Below, in pieces: positions 43,538 to 51,772 of a stretch of 64,000 nt of DNA. Location of the stretch: positions 496,001 through 560,000 of the forward strand of contig JANQJU010000029.1 in NCBI GenBank assembly GCA_028281495.1, in the 5' to 3' direction. Source of the DNA: SAR324 cluster bacterium (lineage in GTDB: Bacteria; SAR324; NAC60-12). The position numbers and the translations under genes were made by a program. The notes beneath the pieces were generated by a model, which was not told where the DNA came from, searched no databases, and worked only from the letters and a program-made list of their open reading frames with translations. The first letter of the stretch is position 1; every line of letters starts with the position of its first letter.

Positions 43538-44527
43538 TTACGGACTGACAAATTGCATCATCGCTTCAGGATAACGCGACCCGGCCGCCACATCTTTCGG
43601 CGCGATAGCCTCAATTTGAGCCAAATCGGATTCTGAAAGAGAAACAGACGTTGCTCCTGCATTTTGCTCCAAATAAGTTCGACGCTTCGTGCCAGGAATA
43701 GGGACGATATCATTCCCTTGTGCGAGAACCCAAGCCAATGCAATTTGAGAGGGAGTACAAGCTTTGTCTTGGGCCAATGTTTCGATCTTATGAACCAATT
43801 GCAGATTTTTTTCGAAGTTTTCCCCTTGAAATCGTGGGGAACTGCGACGGTAATCATCCGAATCCAAATCTTCCATTTTTTGAATCTGCCCGGTCAGAAA
43901 TCCCCTTCCCAGAGGGCTATAAGCCACAAACCCTACTCCCAACTCTCGACAAACCGGTAAAATTTCGTCTTCAGGATCACGACTCCACAAAGAATATTCG
44001 GTTTGCAATGCGGCTATGGGATGCACGGTACAGGCTCGGCGTAACGTCTGGGGACCTGCTTCCGACAAACCGAGATAACGCACTTTCCCTGCTTGGACCA
44101 ACTCTGCCATAGCTCCCACGGTTTCCTCAATCGGTACATTGGGATCCACGCGGTGCTGAAAATATAAATCGATCACATCCACTCCCAGACGTTTCAAGCT
44201 GGCTTCGCAAGCCGTTCGCACATATTCCGGATGGCCATTCACGTGGCGTGAAAGGGAATTGCCATCCCGCACGATGCCAAATTTGGTGGCCAACACCACT
44301 TGCTGTCGGTACGTTTTTAAGATTTCTCCTACCAGGAGTTCATTACGACCTCGGCCATACATATCAGCGGTGTCCCAAAACGTGATTCCGAGTTCGATAG
44401 CTCGGTGAAGTGTAGCTATCGACTCCTCGTCGTTTCGACCAGAATAGAATTCTGACATGCCCATACATCCTAGTCCGATCACAGATACTGTTAATCCCGA
44501 CGTTCCCAATTGACGCTGTTCCATCAT
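43538..44527 (-). CDS. Aldo/keto reductase
   Basis: A 329-residue cytosolic NADPH-dependent oxidoreductase of the IolS/YajO-like branch. The catalytic tetrad is present: Asp and Tyr in [11 protein letters not shown], Lys in VVLATKFG and His in LYFQHRVDP. The NADP site near the C-terminus ([15 protein letters not shown]) is also typical. Substrates are broad aldehydes or ketones and cannot be specified. The gene overlaps the MerR regulator by 4 bp (ATGA), so both are translated together and this enzyme is probably induced by the signal that MerR senses. It is convergent with the LIM-peptidase gene. Confidence 0.93.
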   Translation of the reverse strand: MMEQRQLGTSGLTVSVIGLGCMGMSEFYSGRNDEESIATLHRAIELGITFWDTADMYGRGRNELLVGEILKTYRQQVVLATKFGIVRDGNSLSRHVNGHPEYVRTACEASLKRLGVDVIDLYFQHRVDPNVPIEETVGAMAELVQAGKVRYLGLSEAGPQTLRRACTVHPIAALQTEYSLWSRDPEDEILPVCRELGVGFVAYSPLGRGFLTGQIQKMEDLDSDDYRRSSPRFQGENFEKNLQLVHKIETLAQDKACTPSQIALAWVLAQGNDIVPIPGTKRRTYLEQNAGATSVSLSESDLAQIEAIAPKDVAAGSRYPEAMMQFVSP

Positions 44528-44910
44528 GAGTTTCTCCTTTTTATTTGAACTTCCAATTCTTTGTAGCGAGCAATTTTGCGTTTTAAGAAATCGTCCATTG
44601 CCATCAATTCGTCGAGTTTCTTTCGAATTTCTTCTTGGTGCTGTTCCAACATCCTACGACGTTCCGTCGCCGTGGAATCTCCTCGCCTCCGCAAGGCAGT
44701 ATATCGCTTCATATTCGAGATCGACATCCCCGTCGCTCGAAGATGAAGCAGGAATTCACACCAAGCCATATCCTGATCCGAATAACGACGATGCCCACTT
44801 GGTGTTCGGCCTACGGGTTCCAACAACCCAATACGTTCATAATAACGTAAGGTGTGAACCGACAACCCCGTGGTTTTCGACATCTGCTGAATGGTGAATG
44901 AACGATTCAT
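44524..44910 (-). CDS. MerR family transcriptional regulator
   Basis: A 128-residue regulator. The N-terminal winged helix is clear ([20 protein letters not shown], then [16 protein letters not shown]), and a dimerisation coiled coil follows (about 85-120). There is no cysteine cluster for metal or redox sensing, so it most likely responds to an organic effector or electrophile and controls the aldo/keto reductase gene it overlaps. An AAGGAGG ribosome site precedes the ATG. A long-spacer promoter with a perfect palindrome lies just upstream, so autoregulation is likely. Confidence 0.93.
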   Translation of the reverse strand: MNRSFTIQQMSKTTGLSVHTLRYYERIGLLEPVGRTPSGHRRYSDQDMAWCEFLLHLRATGMSISNMKRYTALRRRGDSTATERRRMLEQHQEEIRKKLDELMAMDDFLKRKIARYKELEVQIKRRNS

Positions 44911-44933
44911 AAAGAGGCCTCCTTATGCCAAAT

Positions 44934-44964
44934 AGCCTACAAGTTCGAGTGCACTCTAGGTCAA
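44934..44964 (-). promoter_or_regulatory. MerR-type promoter with 19-bp spacer and GAGTGCACTC operator
   Basis: Reading the minus strand, TTGACC (44959-44964) is followed by 19 bases and TAGGCT (44934-44939). Within the spacer, GAGTGCACTC (44947-44956) is a perfect palindrome. An overlong 19-bp spacer with a dyad between the -35 and -10 is the hallmark of MerR-activated promoters. It should drive merR and the aldo/keto reductase. The same site may affect the divergent TauE gene. Confidence 0.8.
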
Positions 44965-45094
44965 GGCTTTTTTTCTAATTGCCCGCAAGCGAGAGTTGAA
45001 AGAAAGGTCTTTATTCTTGATTTCCATGCAAGGTACACCAGGGAAGATTGAATTGAGGCACACCAGTTCCTTTCCTTCCCATCGCAGTGTTCCT

Positions 45095-45832
45095 ATGCCT
45101 TCCGATATATTGATGTTTGCAGTCATATTCCTCATTGCTGCGTTTCTTCATGGCATTGTGGGGTTTGGTTTCCCGATGGTGTCGACGCCTTTGCTCGCGG
45201 TATTCATTGATTTGAAAACAGCCATCCTCCTCACGTTGATTCCGACCATTCTCGTCAATTTAATCACGATACGTAGTGAGGGGAATCTTTGGATTGCATT
45301 TCGTCGTTACTTGCCCCTGGCAGCGCTGGGAATGTTCGGGAGCTTGATTGGTTCTGAGATATTGATCACTGTCGATTCCGACATTTTCAAGGCCTTATTA
45401 GGGGCCGCTATCCTGGCGTATCTGTTTGCTGATAAAATCAAACTCAATCTATCGTGGGTGGCAAACCATCCCAAATGGTCGATGGGTATTTTTGGCATCG
45501 GTGCTGGAATTTTGGGGGGGTTGACCAACACAATGGCTCCCATTCTGATTATCTATTCTTTGGAATCGAAACATTCGAAAAGTGAATTGATCCAGTCGAC
45601 AAATCTCTGTTTCCTAGCAGGCAAATTAGCTCAATTGATCACCTTCACCTATCATCAAAAAGTCACGCTACATGAGATTTACATTGCCTTAATGGCAATG
45701 GTCGTGATTTCCATTTCTCTCTTCATGGGAATCCGTCTTCGAAAAAAAATAAAAGTGGAAATCTACCGAAAACTGATTCGCGGTTTACTCTTTGTGTTGG
45801 CCCTCGTTTTGTTTTTTCAATCCGTTATTTGA
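45095..45832 (+). CDS. TauE/SafE family sulfite-exporter-like membrane protein
   Basis: An inner-membrane protein of 245 residues from the chosen start at 45095. About seven to eight hydrophobic helices are arranged in two repeats, the first with HGIVGFGFPMVSTPLLAV and the second with GAGILGGLTNTMAPILIIY, typical of TauE/SafE anion exporters (sulfite, sulfoacetate and others). The earlier TTG at 44996 and ATG at 45026 would add a polar leader that is not conserved in the family. No ribosome site is strong at any of them. The gene is divergent from merR across 184 bp that contain the MerR operator. The substrate is unknown. Confidence 0.83.
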   Translation: MPSDILMFAVIFLIAAFLHGIVGFGFPMVSTPLLAVFIDLKTAILLTLIPTILVNLITIRSEGNLWIAFRRYLPLAALGMFGSLIGSEILITVDSDIFKALLGAAILAYLFADKIKLNLSWVANHPKWSMGIFGIGAGILGGLTNTMAPILIIYSLESKHSKSELIQSTNLCFLAGKLAQLITFTYHQKVTLHEIYIALMAMVVISISLFMGIRLRKKIKVEIYRKLIRGLLFVLALVLFFQSVI

Positions 45833-45903
45833 TCTCGTAGATTTTAACGATATGATTTGGCGTTGCGATCAACCTTGGCGTATTGGCAACTTCAACTCAG
45901 TTG

Positions 45904-45933
45904 GTCAGGCCACCCTTAGTCAGGTCATCCTTT
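45904..45933 (+). repeat. 15-bp imperfect direct repeat upstream of the STAND-like gene
   Basis: GTCAGGCCACCCTTA and GTCAGGTCATCCTTT lie directly side by side, about 30 bp before the start of the 45964 gene. They could be paired regulator sites or a chance slippage. Confidence 0.4.
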
Positions 45934-45963
45934 TGATCCACTCTTCAGCTTTATAGAAGGTCT

Positions 45964-48900
45964 ATGTTTAGCATTCCAATTCTCCGAATGTTCGCGCTCC
46001 TCATAGGGGTCGCTTTTGCGTTGGGTGCCTGTTCTATCGATAAACCTACCTCTGTTTGTTCCGCTCAGCCTAATCAGCCGGACGCTTATCAAAAATGCTT
46101 ACAAAACCAGGCTAATGCTTATTCGTTGTTAGGTGCTGCCGAAGTGGGTTCGGCTCGTAACCATCAACGATCAGCTGAGTCTTATCGCCAACTTACGACA
46201 CTCCTAAAAACACAACTGAAGCAAGAAATTAAGAAACTCACCTCTCAAACTAAGACGCAGAATTTACAAGCCGTGTTGGCAGCCTCCAACTCAAAAATTT
46301 CAGAGGAATGTCCTGCTTGGGTTCTGCAAAAAGGAACACCTCCGACAGAGCTGAAAGCATTACATGAACTGGGCAAGGCCTATTGCGACGCGACCCAACG
46401 ACTGCAATCGTCGAAATCTTCGGTCACCGTCAATCAACAAACGTTTCGGTCACAGTACCCAGGGTTGGGAATCATCTTAGGATGGGAAACATTTTTAGTT
46501 TTCTTGAACAACCCGCTCACCACAGCCTTAATCAATGGAATAGACGGGGTTTTAGGCCCTTTACAGAACCAAACGAGTCCCCGCATCAGCCCGACCGAAC
46601 AGTTGCTAATTGTTTTTGATGAATCGAGTTTTGAGTCGCTTTGGGAAACTCAAATTGTTTGTAGTACTCAAGATTCAAACTGTCAGAAACAAACAATCGA
46701 TACTCTGAAGATGCGTGCGACTCTCGCCTTAAAACAAAACCCTTCTTTGGATGTAAAGCCCTTAGAAGAAGTGATCAAACGCACAGTTTCCCCTTCTGAA
46801 TACGGACCAAAAAACATTAAGATGCTATTGACAGAAATAGAAACTGCTTTAATAAACTCTCATTTTTCAGTTCTAACGGTCCAACTACAACACTTCGATT
46901 CAGAAGTGATTCATTTTGTTCTGAATTATCATTCCCGAACGTACCAAAACGATCTAGTAGCTCGCAGTTTTTCAGCAGATGGTTTGATTAACCGTCAAAA
47001 TGACAAACTTTGGTTTTTATTGGGGATGGGAGGAATCGGACTACTACTATTGGTGGGAGTTTTCTTATTTGTGCAATTAAAAATTCAAAAAGAAACCGTT
47101 GACCGCCTTTTTCATGAATTGATGCTCTTGCCTGTGATTTATACGGTAGGCATTGCCTGGCCATTTTTCCTCCCGGCCATGTTACCCGAACTTCCGGTCC
47201 TCAATACCAATTCCAAAATGTATATTACTTGGGTGGTAGTTTTTATGGGCATTCTTCTTGGACTGCCCTTGGTATTTCTTCGCTATCTAACGCTTAAACC
47301 CAAATTGGATGTTTTTCGCAAATGCCCTGAATGGCTTTCCGCATTTCTTTTTGCAGGCATCGGCATGACTTTGGGTGCTAGTCAGCTTCTTGTAGGAGGG
47401 ACAGAGCATTCGCCTTTATATCTATTGTTGCCTCTGAATTTATCGATCACTGGCTATGCTGTGATGCGTTTTTTTTCGAGCAGTAACATTTCATTTACCT
47501 CTCTTTGGTTTATCCTTTCTATCCTATCAGGCGTAATCGGAGTATCACATTTCTATACAAATTTAGAAGCAGCTTTTGTTCCTATTTTATTCGCATTCCT
47601 TCTGATGGTTATTTATGTAGTTTGTCAATCACTTAAAGAGGATGAAACTGAACATGAGTTAGGCCACTATATTCCGATACCAAGTTACGAAAGTAAGTCA
47701 GGGTTGTTCCTTCAGGAGCAAAACATTCAATGCATTCGCATCACAGGAAACAGGTTGTCAGGAAAGACCGCATTTTATCAAAACTATATAAAAGAGGCAT
47801 TTATCAAATCAGGATCTGCGGAATGCATCGAATGTGTTAGCGATTCCGAACTACCATTCAGTGCCTTAGCTCCATTGCTCAAAAAACTAGGCTTTTCCGA
47901 TGAGGAAAACGAATCGACACCACAATGGGCTGAAAACATAAAGTTATTATTAGAAGGCATACCAATTTTTGGTCTCATTCGTGATATCGCAGAAGACGAC
48001 CGCAATGTGTCTGTAGATCCAGACAATACCATTCAAGAACTCATCCGAAGGTTAATTGATTTAGCAGGTCGCAAAAAAGTTCTGCTATTTTGCAAGCACG
48101 TTGAGTGGTATGACGAAGCATCATTGAACTTCATTGCCACCCTTAGAAATACTTTATCTGGACCTTCAACCATTGACAAAATCAACGGATTGTATTTGGT
48201 CATTACGGATTCATCAGCAGGTGGCACAACGATCCCTCAAAAGCTTAAAAATGTTACACACCCTTTTAAAGAAGATCATCTTCAATTGCTCAATTGGACT
48301 TCCATAGAACTGCATGATCTTCAAAAAAAAGAATTTGAAGATTTTCTAAAAAAACACAACTTCGACCAAACGAGCCTAGCAAAAATTCGAGTTGAAATTT
48401 CATCTCACAAGCAAACTTTTCGCATTGGACAAACTATTGAGTACATTAAGAAACTTCAAGCAAACGGAGCGATTCAAACCACTTCAGAAGGTCAACTATC
48501 TCTCATAGAAGACAAATTTGATTTAACAGAGATGTCCCATCTCGGAAGCGATGAGCAATGGTCAACAAAGATACCAGAATCCTGGAAGGACATTTTGCGT
48601 ATTGCCGCAATTTTGGCATTTGGGCGCGGGGATTTGAATTTTAACCTATCAATTTTATGCCGGGTTATGGTTACAGACACTTGGCAAGTATTACCCCAGA
48701 TCGAAGGAATGATGCAGATGGGGATTTTGTCTTTCGAAAAAAAACTAGATGATATTTTTACGTTTAAAAATTCTAGTTTGAAAAATGCTATCCTGAAAAC
48801 AATGGATGAAAATTACGGTTCCTTTTCAATACACAACCCTACCTTAAGGCACTACCATCACAAGATTCTAGAGACCTATCAACAATCATCTCCTTTACGA

Positions 48901-50199
48901 GAAGATCTCCATTGCAGAGTGATGGCAATTCACTCTAGATATTATCAATCATCTGAAGAAGACTGGAAAAAGACATTCCAATATAACCTGGAATACGCAG
49001 AACTTTTATTTCAAGTATTCAATACCAAAAAATCTCAAGAAATAGTCGACTGGCTTTTCGATAAAGGAGATACAAATTTTCTTACTAAGTGGCTTCAAAT
49101 CAAAATTCTACTGGCATACAGGCGTTTCAGAAATGCGTTGCCTCCGCTAGAAGATTTCTTAAAAGAATGTGACCATTTGCCCGACGAAATACAAACTGAA
49201 TGGACCAGAAAGACCTGCCTTAAACTAGCCACTTGCTACAAGCAAAATAGTCAATCTGAATTGAGCCAGAAATATGCACTTCGAGCTTTGAATATAGATG
49301 CGAGTGATCAACAAACACTAGATCCTATCAAAAACGATATCACACAAATCAATCTTGAAAACGAGGATATACTTTCCTATCGAGGATTATTTTACTTTAT
49401 CTGGTCAATGGAGAACTCTTTAAAGCAGCTGAAAGCTTTTGATTGGCTTGAAAACAAGCTCAATGACGCGAAACTGACACAAAACCATGATTCTCTTCAA
49501 CTGAAGGCAGAGCTACTTGATGCCGCCGCTCGTGCAACAAGAGAAGTGCAGATTCCGACCAAATCAAACTCACGATCCTCCGATGATCCCATCTTTGAAA
49601 AAATTCAGGAACAGTTTCTAAGGAGCCTCAATTATAAACAACAACTTCATGACTATCGTGGGAGTGCCTTATCTTATGAAGGTTTGGGATCCTTATTTTT
49701 TTTCTTTTGCCACGATCCCGATTACTTTGAGAAGGCTGAGGGGCACTACCAGCGAACCTATGAAATCAATGTGAATAATCATTTTTTCCGGGGTTTATTT
49801 GCCTGGATGTTGGGACGTATCCAAGAACTAAGAGGCGACCAAAATTTATATTTAGCCGAACTCTATTATCAGGAAGCAGAGATCAAAGGACGAGAGCCAG
49901 CGCAAGAAATTCCACAACTTCAACTCTTAGGTTTGATCGGTTTGATCCGTATTTATCACGAAAACGTGTTGAAAACCCCAGATGAAGCGGAACAACAAAA
50001 AGTCTTTTTACTCAATAGTTTTAATGAAATTAAAGAGCTTCTAAAATCGCACTTTGAAATAACGTCGACAAACGATTGGGAGAGATTTAAACAACGTGAA
50101 ATTTTCAAAGGCTGGTATGAAACCTGGGATTCTCAGATGAAACCTTTGCAAAATATTGCAAATCACTGGGGAGTTGCATTCGATGATCTGTTTTCATAG
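45964..50199 (+). CDS. Giant lipoprotein-7TM-STAND-like NTPase with helical repeats
   Basis: A 1411-residue protein with no match that I can name. Residues 1-23 are a lipoprotein signal with lipobox LGAC (Cys23). About 325 residues of helical, Cys-containing extracytoplasmic domain follow. Seven hydrophobic helices lie at about 349-371, 385-408, 420-440, 458-478, 484-503, 512-530 and 535-554. The cytosolic part begins with a P-loop GNRLSGKT (595-602) in a STAND/AAA_16-like domain that has SELPFSALAPLLKKLG. Walker B is degenerate: KVLLFCKHVEWYDEAS (705-720) has Cys-Lys where Glu-Asp is usual. The region from about 830 to the end is TPR-like helices. The gene is visibly more AT-rich than its neighbours. 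Confidence 0.72.
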   Translation: MFSIPILRMFALLIGVAFALGACSIDKPTSVCSAQPNQPDAYQKCLQNQANAYSLLGAAEVGSARNHQRSAESYRQLTTLLKTQLKQEIKKLTSQTKTQNLQAVLAASNSKISEECPAWVLQKGTPPTELKALHELGKAYCDATQRLQSSKSSVTVNQQTFRSQYPGLGIILGWETFLVFLNNPLTTALINGIDGVLGPLQNQTSPRISPTEQLLIVFDESSFESLWETQIVCSTQDSNCQKQTIDTLKMRATLALKQNPSLDVKPLEEVIKRTVSPSEYGPKNIKMLLTEIETALINSHFSVLTVQLQHFDSEVIHFVLNYHSRTYQNDLVARSFSADGLINRQNDKLWFLLGMGGIGLLLLVGVFLFVQLKIQKETVDRLFHELMLLPVIYTVGIAWPFFLPAMLPELPVLNTNSKMYITWVVVFMGILLGLPLVFLRYLTLKPKLDVFRKCPEWLSAFLFAGIGMTLGASQLLVGGTEHSPLYLLLPLNLSITGYAVMRFFSSSNISFTSLWFILSILSGVIGVSHFYTNLEAAFVPILFAFLLMVIYVVCQSLKEDETEHELGHYIPIPSYESKSGLFLQEQNIQCIRITGNRLSGKTAFYQNYIKEAFIKSGSAECIECVSDSELPFSALAPLLKKLGFSDEENESTPQWAENIKLLLEGIPIFGLIRDIAEDDRNVSVDPDNTIQELIRRLIDLAGRKKVLLFCKHVEWYDEASLNFIATLRNTLSGPSTIDKINGLYLVITDSSAGGTTIPQKLKNVTHPFKEDHLQLLNWTSIELHDLQKKEFEDFLKKHNFDQTSLAKIRVEISSHKQTFRIGQTIEYIKKLQANGAIQTTSEGQLSLIEDKFDLTEMSHLGSDEQWSTKIPESWKDILRIAAILAFGRGDLNFNLSILCRVMVTDTWQVLPQIEGMMQMGILSFEKKLDDIFTFKNSSLKNAILKTMDENYGSFSIHNPTLRHYHHKILETYQQSSPLREDLHCRVMAIHSRYYQSSEEDWKKTFQYNLEYAELLFQVFNTKKSQEIVDWLFDKGDTNFLTKWLQIKILLAYRRFRNALPPLEDFLKECDHLPDEIQTEWTRKTCLKLATCYKQNSQSELSQKYALRALNIDASDQQTLDPIKNDITQINLENEDILSYRGLFYFIWSMENSLKQLKAFDWLENKLNDAKLTQNHDSLQLKAELLDAAARATREVQIPTKSNSRSSDDPIFEKIQEQFLRSLNYKQQLHDYRGSALSYEGLGSLFFFFCHDPDYFEKAEGHYQRTYEINVNNHFFRGLFAWMLGRIQELRGDQNLYLAELYYQEAEIKGREPAQEIPQLQLLGLIGLIRIYHENVLKTPDEAEQQKVFLLNSFNEIKELLKSHFEITSTNDWERFKQREIFKGWYETWDSQMKPLQNIANHWGVAFDDLFS

Positions 50200-50256
50200 C
50201 AAGCTGTAAATTGCGTTCATGAGTCAGTTAACCACTTATCTTAGGACAGGAGGGGT

Positions 50257-51630
50257 ATGCTACAAGTTGTCAATCCTTACAATCAGCAATTGGTCACAGA
50301 GCTTTCTTGGGAAACCGAAGCGTCGCTGAATTCTAAATTAGAGGCAGCTCAATCCGGCTATCGACGATGGCGGGAGGTTCCTTTGACACAGCGCATCACA
50401 CAGGTCCAAGCCTGCTTGGACCATTTCCGAACCAACGCCGATGCCATTGCACACGACATCACATTGCAAATGGGAAAGCCGCTAGCAGAGGCCCGGCAAG
50501 AAGTGAATACGATGCTGGGCCGGGCCGAATACATGATCGATATTGCCGAAGCCACTTTGTCCCCCGAGGTTCTCTCGCCCCTTGAGGGATTTCATCGTCG
50601 TATCGAGCATGCCCCGTTGGGAGTGGTGTTTGATATCGCGGCATGGAATTACCCGCTCCTGATTCCGGTCAATGCTATAGTCCCCGCTCTCCTGGCAGGA
50701 AATGCCGTGGTGCTCAAACATAGCCCACGGACTCCCCTGTGTGGACAACATTTTGAAAAAGCATTTGAATCCTTGGAAATACCCCACCTGGTAACCAACG
50801 TGATCTTGGATGTGCCACAAACTCAACAGGTTTTGAGGGATTCGCGAATCAATCATGTTGCCTTCACGGGATCGGTAGCAGTGGGCAAAAAAGTGTACGA
50901 AACCGTGGGAACCCATCGCCTTATCGACATCGGATTGGAGCTGGGTGGAAACGACGCTGCTTACATTGCTGAGGATGCCGATTTGGAATTTACTGTAGCC
51001 AACGTTGTTGAGGGAGCTTGTTACAACGCAGGTCAATCTTGTTGTGCTGTAGAACGAGTTTATGTGCATCACCGGATTTACGAGGAGGTGCTGCATCGTG
51101 CACAGGAGCTTATGGACCAGCTTCAATTAGGGGACCCCCTTGAAGCTTCTACTACCTTGGGACCACTCGCTCGGCAAGAATCGTTGGGAATGTTAACTCA
51201 TCAAGTTCAAGACGCAAAAAAGTTGGGGGCTCAAATTCTATTGGGTGGGGAACCAATGCCCGACACAGCGGGCAACTTCTTTCACCCCACCTTATTGGCC
51301 CATGTTCCTAATCAAGCCGACGTGATGCAGGAAGAAAGTTTTGGCCCAATTGTTCCCATCCAGTCGGTAGCAAACGACGAAGAGGCGTTGGCAAATATGA
51401 ACGAAAGTTGCTATGGCCTCACGGCTTCTTTGTGGACACAGGATCGCGAACGTGCCGAACGACTTGCCAGGGATTTAGAGGTCGGTACCGTGTTTCAAAA
51501 CCGATGTGACTATCTCGACCCCGCTCTGCCCTGGACCGGAGCGAGAGATAGTGGCAAAGGTTCCACGTTGTCCCCTCACGGATTTTATGCATTCACACGC
51601 CGAAAGAGTATCCATTTTCGTACTTACTAA
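50257..51630 (+). CDS. NAD(P)-dependent aldehyde dehydrogenase
   Basis: A 457-residue soluble aldehyde dehydrogenase, close to the succinate-semialdehyde/gamma-aminobutyraldehyde group. Features: NYPLLIPVNAIVPALLAGN near residue 130, the coenzyme loop FTGSVAVGKKV, the general-base glutamate in LELGGNDAAYIAED, and the nucleophile Cys in NAGQSCCAVERVYV. The proton-relay and C-terminal EESFGPIVPI motifs are present. A GGAGGGG ribosome site precedes the ATG. It lies 57 bp after the giant NTPase gene but, being ordinary metabolic in type, may not share its role. The substrate is not evident. Confidence 0.9.
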   Translation: MLQVVNPYNQQLVTELSWETEASLNSKLEAAQSGYRRWREVPLTQRITQVQACLDHFRTNADAIAHDITLQMGKPLAEARQEVNTMLGRAEYMIDIAEATLSPEVLSPLEGFHRRIEHAPLGVVFDIAAWNYPLLIPVNAIVPALLAGNAVVLKHSPRTPLCGQHFEKAFESLEIPHLVTNVILDVPQTQQVLRDSRINHVAFTGSVAVGKKVYETVGTHRLIDIGLELGGNDAAYIAEDADLEFTVANVVEGACYNAGQSCCAVERVYVHHRIYEEVLHRAQELMDQLQLGDPLEASTTLGPLARQESLGMLTHQVQDAKKLGAQILLGGEPMPDTAGNFFHPTLLAHVPNQADVMQEESFGPIVPIQSVANDEEALANMNESCYGLTASLWTQDRERAERLARDLEVGTVFQNRCDYLDPALPWTGARDSGKGSTLSPHGFYAFTRRKSIHFRTY

Positions 51631-51772
51631 GACTTGCCCATCCCCCTTGAACCAAGTAAACCTTAGCGCGGGTGTCATTCTGATTGGTTTTTACTTTGGA
51701 ATCGAAGCAACCTAAAAACTGCACCCATCCCGGTGGATGATGTAATGATTGAGGTGGCAACAGCAGGAACGT

